From a virus, in IMG/VR virus record IMGVR_UViG_3300030451_001744, positions 588 to 30,256 of that record: 29,669 nucleotides of DNA. One strand, written 5' to 3'. Positions within the stretch are counted from its first letter, which is position 1. Each line of letters starts with the position of its first letter. The notes under the pieces were generated by a model. It had not been told where the DNA came from, did no database searches, and was given only the letters and a program-made list of their open reading frames with translations. Shown here piece after piece: positions 9,369 through 17,679 of the stretch. The position numbers were made by a program, and so were the translations under genes.

Positions 9369-10603
9369 TAGGCTCTAACCAATCTGACAACTTCATAGAC
9401 ATTGTCTAAGTATTGATCTCTGATCTTGTCAGCAGTATCAATAGAAGTTGCAGATGTCCCATCAAATTCAAAGCCTATAAATGCTTTGAGTGTTGCAGTG
9501 TTGCTTGTGCTATTAATACCACCATTAGTTGTGTCAACATCAAAGTTGTTTGGTGATCCTAAAACAATTCTATTACCTTCTGTATCGTTAGCTGTTGAGG
9601 TTGAATAACTTGTGTTATCAGTGTAAGCGATAGCAGTAGTTGGCTTTATATTGAATTGAGCAGAAGACCATTGTGACGCAACTATTGAAAAGTGCCTAGC
9701 ACCTCTTCTTAGTGTCACATCAAAAGTTAGTCTTTGATCACGATCAGTAGCGTCGTAATAACTTGTAAGTCTGATTGTTGCTACTTCAGGTTCGTTTTTT
9801 AAAATCTTAATTGATCTCCAACCCTGCCACTCTGTAAAGCTCGTACCTCTTGAAACAGCAAATTCAGTTGCAGATTTATAACCGTCACCATCATAAGTTT
9901 GTATAGTAAACCTAGTTTGTGCTGTGTTGTTATCAAAAGTCATTTTTACTAAACCATTTTCCAGTATGGTTGATGACGGTGAGTTGTTAGGTGACTCTAG
10001 ACCACATCTTAGTCTTGACACATCAGCAACATCGTCAGTGTATATCTTGCAAGAGTTCTTATAAAAATCGTCAGTATCTATCAAATATTTAGCGTTGTAT
10101 GATCTTATATCTGACGCATACCTTACTATCGTATTACCGTCTGCACCTACTCTTGTAAAGTTTGACGGTGTATTGCTATGGCTATGGTTATATGAGTCAA
10201 CTGGTCCTGCATAAAACTGTGTTGTTGTAGAAGTAATAGAGTGATCATTTTCTATCAAACCACCAGAAAACTGGCTTTCAAATTCCAGTTCACCCATATT
10301 TCCTAAATAATCTAGATCTATATTGTATTCATATCCACCAATCATGACTCTGTTGGTACTAATACCAGCACCCATAACTTTTACATATCCAGACATTGAA
10401 CTATCCCCAGACCAAATAAAAGGAACTGTATAATATCCATTTGCACAAGCAAGTAATTCATCCCTTAAATACTTAATAGTGTCTAAGCTACTATCAACAA
10501 AAACTCCATTTAAACTTAAAGAGTGTTCATTACCGCTTTTATTTTGAGTTAAAGATCCTGGTGAAGTAAAAGTTAATCTACCTATTGTTATTGTATTAGA
10601 CAT
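9368..10603 (-). CDS. Distal tail/minor tail protein, 411 aa
   Basis: A 411-residue protein directly after the tape measure region and before the tail tip gene, the usual place of the distal tail (Dit-like) protein. The N-terminal 110 residues carry a compact beta pattern (ITIGRLTFTSPGSL, LRDELLACANGYYTVPFIW, GYVKVMGAGI) like tail-tube-derived hub domains. The rest is beta-rich with aromatic and Asp/Asn-rich segments and may be a galectin- or carbohydrate-binding-like insertion. The start overlaps the end of the 39-residue zinc-ribbon gene by three bases or more, and its stop overlaps the next start (TAATG). The role as Dit is inferred from position and fold pattern, not from a recognised signature. 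Confidence 0.72.
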   Translation of the reverse strand: MSNTITIGRLTFTSPGSLTQNKSGNEHSLSLNGVFVDSSLDTIKYLRDELLACANGYYTVPFIWSGDSSMSGYVKVMGAGISTNRVMIGGYEYNIDLDYLGNMGELEFESQFSGGLIENDHSITSTTTQFYAGPVDSYNHSHSNTPSNFTRVGADGNTIVRYASDIRSYNAKYLIDTDDFYKNSCKIYTDDVADVSRLRCGLESPNNSPSSTILENGLVKMTFDNNTAQTRFTIQTYDGDGYKSATEFAVSRGTSFTEWQGWRSIKILKNEPEVATIRLTSYYDATDRDQRLTFDVTLRRGARHFSIVASQWSSAQFNIKPTTAIAYTDNTSYSTSTANDTEGNRIVLGSPNNFDVDTTNGGINSTSNTATLKAFIGFEFDGTSATSIDTADKIRDQYLDNVYEVVRLVRA

Positions 10604-10715
10604 TTCTTAACCTACACTTTGGACACACTTGATGATTACCCATTTGATAGAAGTAATCACTACAACCATCTTGTTGACAATAAATCATATTTTCTACCTG
10701 TTTATTGTCGATCAT
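10596..10715 (-). CDS. 39-aa zinc-ribbon miniprotein
   Basis: A short ORF that is exactly fitted between two large tail genes. Its ATG overlaps the stop of the tape measure gene in TAATG, and its stop lies eight bases inside the next gene. The product starts MIDNKQVENMIYCQQDGC and has four cysteines (13, 18, 31, 34) as C-x4-C-x12-C-x2-C, ending CPKCRLRNV: a plausible zinc ribbon. The tight joints on both sides and the cysteine pattern support a real gene. The function is unknown. It could bind nucleic acid or a tail protein during assembly. Confidence 0.72.
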   Translation of the reverse strand: MIDNKQVENMIYCQQDGCSDYFYQMGNHQVCPKCRLRNV

Positions 10716-13700
10716 TATCTACCTCTAATACCTGTTCCTATTAATCCTTCTCTATCGAGTTTGGACAATTCTTTTCTAATTGCGATTGCTGCTTTTCTTG
10801 CTTGCATTGGATCAGAAGGAACACCTGAAACATTTACATTTAAATTTTGTACGCTAATACTACTACCAGTTGTTTTACCTATTGGTGTTATATCAACTCC
10901 ACCACCAGGTATTGCTCTTATCAACTCTGGTCCGTACTCACCAACTAGACCAATTCCAGCGCCCAAGAAACCACCGCCGTAATATCCTGGTATCCTACCG
11001 CCTTTGTAATTACCATAAATTGTTCCACTACCAGTAGTAAGTTTTATAGTTCTTTCTTGTCCAGTCACTCTTTCTAGATCTTGTTCTATTTGATCTAGTC
11101 CAGCATCAAATTGTGATTTATCAATATTGATTGTTATTGCTTCTTGCTCTATCTTTAAGTTCGTATTGAAATATTTTTCTGCTATTCCGTCAACTTCATT
11201 TGCAAAGTCTTGACCAAGAGTATCTGCAAGTTCTGATGTCGTATCAACTATTTTGTTTATAACATCATTGTCAATACCTACTACTTGTCCTAGTTTTTTA
11301 AATGTTTCAATAGCACCAGGTCCCATTTGTAGTAATTGAAATGCTTGATTTGCTAAACCAAATTGCTGTTGTGCTAAACGCATTTTTGCGTCTTCTATTT
11401 CTTCGTCTAGTTCACTTAATCTATTTGCTCTTGCGTTTTCAGCTTTATCCAACTCTTGCTCTGCTAATTGATATTCTGCAAGAGATATGGTGCCTTCTTC
11501 GTAAGCAAGTTTTAAGAAATCTCTTTTATCTGTGGCGTCCTGTATAGCTTTATTTTGTGCTGCTGTATTACCTTTAAGTAATTCTGTTTGTTCCGATATA
11601 AGTTCGTTTAAGTTCTTTTCAGCTTTTGCTCTACTTCTTTGAGCATTAAATACACCAAATTGAGAACCAAATGCTGAATTAATTTCATTTGTAGCCTCAC
11701 CAACAGATTGTTTAATTAGATCTAAAAAGTCAATCATTGTTCCTTTAAATTCCATTTCTAAATTTGGATAACCCTGTTGTATACCCTCTACAAAACCTAA
11801 CATTAAGAAATTACCAAGTTCTTTTGTGACTCTTGATGGTGATCCGAATCCACCCTCTTCTTCTATAACTTTGATAGTATTATCAAAAACTTTTCTCATT
11901 GTTTTGTATAATTCTGGTGATTCTTCCCTGATACCCTCGATCATACCGCCAATAGTATTACGGCCTAATTCTGTCATTTTATCTACGGCCTCTTCACTTA
12001 CACCATCAACACTGTCAAATAATGCGTCTTTTAATTCGTTAGAGGTAGATAGGTTTGCACCTTCAAGCATTACTTCAAATAGATTTAATTGATCAGCATC
12101 GTTTAATAAGTTTTGTATAACTTGTGCATATTCAGGTCCTAGAGATGAAAACAATAATGCTGCGTCGTCAAAGCCCTCTTGGACTAAGAAATCAATTTGT
12201 TGTTCAAATATTTCTTTAAGTCTTATTTTGTCAGCTAAATTTTTATTTATTTCTTCAGCAGACATTTGGGCTAATTCCCCAACACCGTCTAAAGTATTAA
12301 ATAAACCTTCAGCACCAGCTCTAGCTTGTTCTGCAATTCTTTCAAAAATATTTTCACTATTTTTAACTTCGTCAAATAGACTTGAATAACTATCTTCCGC
12401 GTCACCATTTAAACGAATTTGTTCCATTGTTTGACGGATCATAGTCTCTTGTGCAGGGAACATAACTTCGGTTATACCAAGCTGTTCCATAGCTTGTATT
12501 CTTAGTGTTCTTTCTTTTTCGTCATTGTAAGCCTTTACAACTTGTCTATTTTTTTCAATAGGTCCTAATATTCCATTGTAAAAACTTACTAGTTCTTGAT
12601 TTTGAGTGACCATCATTGCTCGTTCTTTTGGACTCATCATTAAGAAATCAAACAAGACAGATTTATCTATATAGTCGTCCTCGTACCCAGCCGTAATGTC
12701 TTCAATAAAGGCCTCGACACCTTCTCTTGTTTTTGTGACTGTGTTATCAAACCCCTCTATAAAACCACTTTCTAATAGTTTATAACCTTTGCTTGATCCT
12801 GGACCGCTAGCTAAAAAGTTATTTATATCACCCATAGCTGCTACAAATTGTTGTTCATTTAATATTTGATCTACAAATGCTTCCCAACCGTTTGTATCGC
12901 CAGCAATAGCAAAAATTGTTTTTTCAAGAAAAGCATCTTTATCAAAACCCTCTGGTGCTTTTTCTAAGGCCTCTTGAAACTCCGCGCTGTTAAACAACAT
13001 TGCTTGTACACCCTGAGCATCTGGTCCATCAATACCTGAAAACGCTTCTAATGTACGCCTCATCATTTCTAGCTCACCTGTGGCTGCTGCTGATCTTGCA
13101 CCTATAATTCCAAGAGTTGTTCCTAGTAATACAAAGAACCCTGCTGGACCACTAACTAATCCCATAGCTATGGCTTGTACTCTTTGTAGCTGTGCGCCAA
13201 AAATAGCTAATGCTAATGTCAAAGATCCAAGAGCTACTTTCAAAAATCCCATTGCGTTTTCTGACTCAACTATTCCTAATAAAAAGTTTTGTACAAACCT
13301 GTTAGCATCTTTAAGAGTTGGTACTAATTGATCTCCAATTTGTACTTGTAATTCGTTAAATATGTTTTTAGTTATTTGTAATTGTGATTCTAAAGTTGCA
13401 TATTTCTTTAAGGCCTCTTCTGTTGCTGCTGTGTTCTCTATCATTGCTTTTGTAGCTAGATCTAGAGTTTCGCCAACCAAACCACCTGCTTCAGCAAGAC
13501 CAAGAAGTGCAAGCATTGTTCTACGCTGTGACAGGCCTAGCTTATCTAATAATCCAACTACATCTGTACCACTATCATTTAAAGCACCTAATCCTTCAAT
13601 AAAGGCCTGTACTGCTCTTGCAGGATCGTCTTGGAAAAATGCGGAAAAAGCCTCAGTGACAGATCCACCAAAGTCAGAAAAATCTTGTGTTCCGTTAGCT

Positions 13701-14461
13701 GCTATTTGTGCAAATAACTGTACTTCGTCACCAGCAGATATTACAGAAGAGTTAATACTTTGAAATACACGAGCAACCGCAGTACCACCAGCCTGAGCAG
13801 GAACACCGATTGCTTGTAAAGCTGTTGCAAATGCTAACGCATCTTCAGTACCAGCACCTACCTGAGCTGCGGCCTGTTGGATACGCAAAACAGTAGTCAT
13901 AATTTCTGACTCTGTTGCAGCAAAGTTGTTTCCTAGATCTACAATTACAGAAGCTATATTTGAAAAAGTTTCGCCATTTGTTTGTGCAATAGCATCTAAC
14001 CTAGCAAGACCTAGTGCTGCGTTTTCAACTGTTAAGTTAGTTGTGACAGCTAATTGAGATACAACTTGAATAAATGATGGTAAGTTTTCTACCGCTACAC
14101 CTAACTGTCCACCAAGCTCACCAATTCTATTTAAGTCGTCAGTGCTGACTGGTGATATTGTAGATAATTCTTTTACAGATTCAGCTAAGGCATCAAATTG
14201 TTCTTCAGTAGCCTCTACTGTTTTTCTAATACCAGCAAAGCTAGCTTCAAAAGCTATAGCAGATTGAGCAGCTTTAAAAAATTCAATAGTGATTGCGCCG
14301 ATACCGATCATTGCAGCAGAGGCAGCTTTCGCAGCTTGGGCTGCTACCATTTGTTGCTTTTGTGCAGTTTTCTCTACTACATCATCAACATCTTTTTTAA
14401 GTTCAACAAAGCCCTTTTGTTCTATGGGGGTATATACATTAATTACTGCTGGTCTGGTCAT
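10715..14461 (-). CDS. Tail tape measure protein, 1248 aa
   Basis: By far the longest helical gene in the tail module. Residues about 65-260 match the TIGR01760-type core of tape measure proteins (FEASFAGIRKTVEATEEQF, ELSTISPVSTDDLNRIGELG, TALQAIGVPAQAGGTAVARVF). A hydrophobic stretch lies at about 395-450 (LTLALAIFGAQ, GPAGFFVLLGTTLGIIG), as usual in this family, which enters or touches the cell membrane. The middle is coiled coil (about 930-1030). The C-terminus is glycine-rich (GYYGGGFLGAGIGLVGEYGPEL). At about 1.5 Angstrom per residue the tail would be near 190 nm, a family rule of thumb. It starts with AAGGAAG before ATG and overlaps the tail chaperone gene by 23 bases. Confidence 0.95.
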   Translation of the reverse strand: MTRPAVINVYTPIEQKGFVELKKDVDDVVEKTAQKQQMVAAQAAKAASAAMIGIGAITIEFFKAAQSAIAFEASFAGIRKTVEATEEQFDALAESVKELSTISPVSTDDLNRIGELGGQLGVAVENLPSFIQVVSQLAVTTNLTVENAALGLARLDAIAQTNGETFSNIASVIVDLGNNFAATESEIMTTVLRIQQAAAQVGAGTEDALAFATALQAIGVPAQAGGTAVARVFQSINSSVISAGDEVQLFAQIAANGTQDFSDFGGSVTEAFSAFFQDDPARAVQAFIEGLGALNDSGTDVVGLLDKLGLSQRRTMLALLGLAEAGGLVGETLDLATKAMIENTAATEEALKKYATLESQLQITKNIFNELQVQIGDQLVPTLKDANRFVQNFLLGIVESENAMGFLKVALGSLTLALAIFGAQLQRVQAIAMGLVSGPAGFFVLLGTTLGIIGARSAAATGELEMMRRTLEAFSGIDGPDAQGVQAMLFNSAEFQEALEKAPEGFDKDAFLEKTIFAIAGDTNGWEAFVDQILNEQQFVAAMGDINNFLASGPGSSKGYKLLESGFIEGFDNTVTKTREGVEAFIEDITAGYEDDYIDKSVLFDFLMMSPKERAMMVTQNQELVSFYNGILGPIEKNRQVVKAYNDEKERTLRIQAMEQLGITEVMFPAQETMIRQTMEQIRLNGDAEDSYSSLFDEVKNSENIFERIAEQARAGAEGLFNTLDGVGELAQMSAEEINKNLADKIRLKEIFEQQIDFLVQEGFDDAALLFSSLGPEYAQVIQNLLNDADQLNLFEVMLEGANLSTSNELKDALFDSVDGVSEEAVDKMTELGRNTIGGMIEGIREESPELYKTMRKVFDNTIKVIEEEGGFGSPSRVTKELGNFLMLGFVEGIQQGYPNLEMEFKGTMIDFLDLIKQSVGEATNEINSAFGSQFGVFNAQRSRAKAEKNLNELISEQTELLKGNTAAQNKAIQDATDKRDFLKLAYEEGTISLAEYQLAEQELDKAENARANRLSELDEEIEDAKMRLAQQQFGLANQAFQLLQMGPGAIETFKKLGQVVGIDNDVINKIVDTTSELADTLGQDFANEVDGIAEKYFNTNLKIEQEAITINIDKSQFDAGLDQIEQDLERVTGQERTIKLTTGSGTIYGNYKGGRIPGYYGGGFLGAGIGLVGEYGPELIRAIPGGGVDITPIGKTTGSSISVQNLNVNVSGVPSDPMQARKAAIAIRKELSKLDREGLIGTGIRGR

Positions 14462-14783
14462 AGTCTTCCTTAACTACTCTTTTTTGATCTTCCAAAAGTT
14501 GATCAACAGAAGTAGGAACACGATTTCTATTTCTACCCATTCTGCGATCAAGCTCTTCTTTATACCAGCCTGGTGGTGGATCATCGCCTTCAGCTTCTTT
14601 ACTGTTAGAGAGTTCTTCCATAGCAGGCCTAAAGAAGTTTGATTGTTCTAAGGGCATTTTACCAAGTAATCTATAAAATTTGCGCCATTCAACTTCTAGG
14701 GGTTCATGTAGATTATAAAATCTGAGAAAGTCAGATTCCACATCAGACCATCGATCTACTATGTCAATGATCTTGTATGTTAT
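14439..14783 (-). CDS. Tail assembly chaperone gpT part, made by -1 frameshift
   Basis: This frame is open from the slippery site to its stop and encodes 114 residues. The part after about residue 15 is a charged helical protein (LRFYNLHEPLEVEWRKFYRLL ... NRNRVP), resembling the second chaperone reading frame of siphophages. It lies in the -1 frame relative to the 117-residue gene before it, and no ATG with a ribosome site precedes it; the only internal candidate is a GTG at 14741. A -1 slip at C CCA AAA would give a 231-residue fusion. In lambda the equivalent gpGT coats the tape measure protein and recruits tail tube subunits. The next gene is the tape measure protein, as expected. Confidence 0.85.
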   Translation of the reverse strand: MTYKIIDIVDRWSDVESDFLRFYNLHEPLEVEWRKFYRLLGKMPLEQSNFFRPAMEELSNSKEAEGDDPPPGWYKEELDRRMGRNRNRVPTSVDQLLEDQKRVVKEDYDQTSSN

Positions 14784-15133
14784 TTTGGGGAATCAGCGTC
14801 ATCCTCATCAGTTGGCAGTTCTTGATCTTGGACTACATCTGCGCCTAGGCCATATTGTTCCATTAGCCAAGCTGATATTTCTTGTAGGGTTTTGAAATCG
14901 ACTTCTTTTTCTAGTGCGACTAAATTTTCAAGACCGAAAATTGAACTAAACCATTGTTTTAAATTTGAGGCTGCTAGCGAGCCATCGTCATTCATCCAAG
15001 TCATTTGATCTAAAACAACTTTGGCTGATAAGAATGGTGGAAAGTTATATTCTTTTCCATTTACCTTAACCACTATTGGTTCGGTATTACTCGCTTCTTT
15101 AGCAGCATCAAAATCTTTAAAACGCTTACTCAT
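14780..15133 (-). CDS. Tail assembly chaperone gpG-like, 117 aa
   Basis: A 117-residue protein (MSKRFKDFDAAKEASNTEPI...) between the major tail protein and the tape measure gene, the standard place of the first tail assembly chaperone. It has a mixed N-terminal region (PIVVKVNGKEYNFPPFLSA) and a helical body (ENLVALEKEVDFKTLQEISAWLMEQY), and an acidic tail that ends DADSPK. A strong ribosome site (GGGAGGATACA before ATG) supports the start. The last two codons form part of the slippery heptamer. Most ribosomes should stop here; a minority continue into the gpT part. It is expected to act only during assembly and to be absent from the virion. Confidence 0.85.
   Translation of the reverse strand: MSKRFKDFDAAKEASNTEPIVVKVNGKEYNFPPFLSAKVVLDQMTWMNDDGSLAASNLKQWFSSIFGLENLVALEKEVDFKTLQEISAWLMEQYGLGADVVQDQELPTDEDDADSPK
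14783..14789 (-). other. -1 programmed frameshift site C CCA AAA
   Basis: On the minus strand the zero frame reads TCC CCA AAA TAA. The heptamer C CCA AAA fits X XXY YYZ exactly, and the stop follows at once. Slipping back one base gives CCC AAA ATA ACA and joins the downstream chaperone frame, which has no stop in between. I saw no strong hairpin right after it. Confidence 0.88.
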
Positions 15134-15160
15134 TGTATCCTCCCATCTTAATTAAGCATT

Positions 15161-15817
15161 TTAGTTGACGGAACCTTCAGTTGTACTGTTGGTGTTGTCA
15201 ACAATTCTAAACAGATTGTTCTTACCGTCAGTAGTTCCTACTGCGGTTGATGAGCTATCTGGTACTAATATTTTAAACTCAACAGCAATAAGCACTTTTT
15301 GAGGTGCTTTTTGGTGAGCCATAGAAAAAGCTCCAACATTGACAGCACGAGGGATCTGTATGTGACGGATAGCGCCACTTGGACCACTTGTGACCAACAA
15401 TAAGGCTTTTTCACCAAAAGTAGTTGTTGCAGGTGGAACTAATGAATCATAACCAGTTCCATAAGTTGCATCGTTTTCACTTAATTGTGAAGATGTACCA
15501 CCAAAAGCAACATTTAAATTTGCTAAACTAGCTTGTGCTAGAGTACCAGTTAGTCGAACTTCTTGTGCAGTCTTTACAGACTTAATAGGATCAATTTCTT
15601 CTGCGACCATAATGTCTTCAAAAGTCTTGTCATATTCAAGAGTCCAGCCATCTTCAGAGTATCCTATGTCGCCCCAGGAAGAGCTATTGTCTGCCCATTC
15701 AGTAGCAGTTGTACTGTCTGCGCCTGGAAATGCTGTTCCTTTATCTGCTGTATATAGAACACCTGTACCAATAAGAACATCGGATATAGTACCTGATGTA
15801 TTATATGTTGTTGGCAT
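15161..15817 (-). CDS. Major tail (tube) protein, 218 aa
   Basis: A 218-residue protein with the traits of siphophage tail tube subunits: N-terminal VLIGTGVLYTADKGTAFPG, a WGDIGYSEDGWTLEYDKTFEDI segment at about 48-70 of the kind common in actinophage major tail proteins, and VRLTGTLAQASLANLNVAFGG (about 87-107). The C-terminal third is Ser/Thr/Asn-rich. A strong site (TTAGGAGAATAT before ATG) fits high expression. It sits between the tail terminator region and the tail chaperones. An 18-base perfect palindrome stands 30 bases upstream of the start. Assignment is by order and pattern and is fairly sure. Confidence 0.87.
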   Translation of the reverse strand: MPTTYNTSGTISDVLIGTGVLYTADKGTAFPGADSTTATEWADNSSSWGDIGYSEDGWTLEYDKTFEDIMVAEEIDPIKSVKTAQEVRLTGTLAQASLANLNVAFGGTSSQLSENDATYGTGYDSLVPPATTTFGEKALLLVTSGPSGAIRHIQIPRAVNVGAFSMAHQKAPQKVLIAVEFKILVPDSSSTAVGTTDGKNNLFRIVDNTNSTTEGSVN

Positions 15818-15846
15818 ATATTCTCCTAACTTAACTTATACTTTTA

Positions 15847-15864
15847 ATATGTTTGCAAACATAT
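15847..15864. promoter_or_regulatory. 18-bp perfect palindrome before the major tail gene
   Basis: ATATGTTTGCAAACATAT is its own reverse complement. It begins directly after the stop of the acidic 102-residue gene and lies 30 bases before the major tail gene start. No T-run follows on the minus strand, so it is not a classical terminator. It could be an operator or an RNA hairpin that sets mRNA ends. Confidence 0.5.
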
Positions 15865-16173
15865 CTATTCTTCCTCAGAGAACCAATCCTCTTCGGAAAC
15901 AGTGTCATCTACCTCATCGCTAGATTTATCGTCATTGTCTTCTGATAAAACAGTCTGACTGACTTCTTTGACTTCCCAATCTGATCCTTCTTCAATGAAT
16001 TTAGGTATCCCTAGAGTACCGTTCCATTGACGACCAGTTGACTCTTTAAGTCTTTTCCAATCAGTCCCATTAACTTCTGTCCACTCATCTTTCGTAAATG
16101 TCAACCCAGTAATTTCATCACCGATTGTCCCTGCTGGGTACAAAGGGTTAACTTTTATTTTTACTTTAGCCAT
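15865..16173 (-). CDS. Hypothetical 102-aa acidic tail-module protein
   Basis: The first 65 residues look like a small mixed-fold domain (MAKVKIKVNPLYPAG, LTFTKDEWTEVNGTDWKRL). The last 30 are almost all Asp, Glu and Ser (DNDDKSSDEVDDTVSEEDWF), a disordered acidic tail. The start has an AGGAG site seven bases ahead of ATG. It lies between the tail terminator and the major tail protein. I do not recognise the family. The acidic tail suggests it may mimic nucleic acid or hold a basic partner during assembly, which is inference. Confidence 0.75.
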   Translation of the reverse strand: MAKVKIKVNPLYPAGTIGDEITGLTFTKDEWTEVNGTDWKRLKESTGRQWNGTLGIPKFIEEGSDWEVKEVSQTVLSEDNDDKSSDEVDDTVSEEDWFSEEE

Positions 16174-16219
16174 AATTTACTCCTGAGATTATATTAGAGG
16201 ATTTTTTTGCAGATTAGTG

Positions 16220-16699
16220 TTATTCAGTATATCGATAAGTCATTGCAACACTGATTTGGAATTGTGCTACTTGTATATCTCTTTGTTCTACTCTTGTAGG
16301 GGCTACTTGTACTTCAAAATCGTAAATGAGAGCTTTAACTCCAGATCCAGTTGTGACTTCTATTTGTCCCTCAGTAAAGGCCTCTTTAAATATTATCTGT
16401 GCAATATTACTAGCAGTAGTAAAGTCTGGTTCTGATTTAGTACCATCACTACCCCATCTACCTGCATATACGATCATTGTCATGTCAGCTATATTGACTG
16501 CTGATTGAGAAGCTGGATCTAATAAAGAATTTCCGTTATTTGTTATAACAATAAAAGGTAATGTAGGACTACTAGGTAATCTAGTAGATATTCTTGTTGA
16601 CACCTCGTCTGTTATGCTTGTTTTACTTAAAAGCCACGCCCTTAATACAATTTCAGGATCAGGTGGCATATTTGCGTTATCATTTATTCCAAAACCCAT
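16220..16699 (-). CDS. Tail terminator (tail completion) protein, 159 aa
   Basis: The protein has the usual tail-terminator layout: an N-terminal helix (PEIVLRAWLLSKTSITDEV, about 14-32), then a TRLPSSPTLPFIVITNNG strand pair (about 39-56), a central MIVYAGRW strand and a C-terminal beta pattern (QVAPTRVEQRDIQVAQFQIS). Proteins of this type cap the tail tube and join it to the neck. Its start overlaps the stop of the gp10-like gene (TAATG), and the major tail gene lies two genes on, which agrees with the order in HK97-like phages. Identity rests on pattern and position. Confidence 0.75.
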   Translation of the reverse strand: MGFGINDNANMPPDPEIVLRAWLLSKTSITDEVSTRISTRLPSSPTLPFIVITNNGNSLLDPASQSAVNIADMTMIVYAGRWGSDGTKSEPDFTTASNIAQIIFKEAFTEGQIEVTTGSGVKALIYDFEVQVAPTRVEQRDIQVAQFQISVAMTYRYTE

Positions 16700-17679
16700 T
16701 AGAAAGGAACCTCTCCACTACCGCTTACAAATTCTATTGCTTGTGTTTCACCAGCATTTTCTACACTTAATTCAAATGCATCTTGCGGTGGTCTTACTGG
16801 CTGATAAGACATATAATTCATCTTATTAGACATTTTCTTACCATTTACTACTAAATCATAATCAACTTGTGGAAAATAATGGGTTAATGCGGCCATAAGA
16901 GATTTACCTAACCAACCAAAGTTTCTTGCAGGACTAAAACTTTCTCTACCAGGATACCAACCACCATAAACAGTTTTCCACCAGTATGGAGCTTGATCCG
17001 CCTCACGAAGATTACCACCTGGTCCTGATCCAATACTAATACGACCAGTTGCTACTGATCTTGCGTCGCTAAAATAAATACCCCTAATTCTTATACTATC
17101 TCTTAAATTACCAGTGACAATAGGTGCCTCTCTATTACCATCAGCATTACCAGTCTTCACTCCACCAATCATGTTGTACTGTATATCCCTAAGTAAGTTG
17201 GGCATACTAAACTCTTCAATCGTCAAACCTTTTTTTTGCATATCCTTTAGAGCCTTTAAATATTCACGCTCTAACTTACCACCCATTTCTTTATTAATTT
17301 TTGCTTTTACATCTTCAGTTAATACTTGTCCAAACACTTGCGTTTTTTGTTGAACTTTGTTGTTATAGTAATTCTGCACTTTTTGTGTTGCAATTTTTCC
17401 GTAAAACCTATTTGCAATACGAGTTGCTACACCCATAGTTTGAGGTATAACAGTTTGTCCAATACGACCAGATATTCTACCTGCAACTCTTCTTTGTATA
17501 CGCAAAGAAGCACCCTGTCCTCTAGGTGTTAAAGATTTTAAGTCAGCACCAATTCTTGCATATTGTAGGCCTAAACTTCTTATAGGACGCAAGCCCTGAT
17601 CAAGAACATTAAGAGATATAACATCGCCAATACCTATGGAAGTTTGGTATAAAAGATCTGTAAAACGATTGCTAGCCAT
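16699..17679 (-). CDS. HK97 gp10-like neck/head-tail joining protein, 326 aa
   Basis: The C-terminal half contains REAPIVTGNLRDSIRIRGIYF (about 187-207), the signature of the gp10-like family of neck or tail-junction proteins (pattern P-V-x-T-G-x-L-R-x-S). At 326 residues it is about twice the usual size: the N-terminal 150 residues are a basic region rich in Arg, Ile and Gly (ARIGADLKSLTPRGQG, LRIQRRVAGRISGRIG) that I cannot assign. It sits between the head-closure gene and the tail terminator, and both its ends use TAATG overlaps, so expression is coupled to those neighbours. The C-terminal 60 residues have no clear match either. Confidence 0.75.
   Translation of the reverse strand: MASNRFTDLLYQTSIGIGDVISLNVLDQGLRPIRSLGLQYARIGADLKSLTPRGQGASLRIQRRVAGRISGRIGQTVIPQTMGVATRIANRFYGKIATQKVQNYYNNKVQQKTQVFGQVLTEDVKAKINKEMGGKLEREYLKALKDMQKKGLTIEEFSMPNLLRDIQYNMIGGVKTGNADGNREAPIVTGNLRDSIRIRGIYFSDARSVATGRISIGSGPGGNLREADQAPYWWKTVYGGWYPGRESFSPARNFGWLGKSLMAALTHYFPQVDYDLVVNGKKMSNKMNYMSYQPVRPPQDAFELSVENAGETQAIEFVSGSGEVPF

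Noticed and set aside
13080-13763. Plus-strand open frames opposite the tape measure gene
   Set aside because: Antisense to the alanine-rich helical part of a firm gene; their products show only reverse-complement bias.
16186-16200. TATAAT-like box before the acidic 102-residue gene
   Set aside because: It is a plausible -10 match, but there is no -35, the ATG has a good ribosome site, and the gap is AT-rich, so chance is likely.
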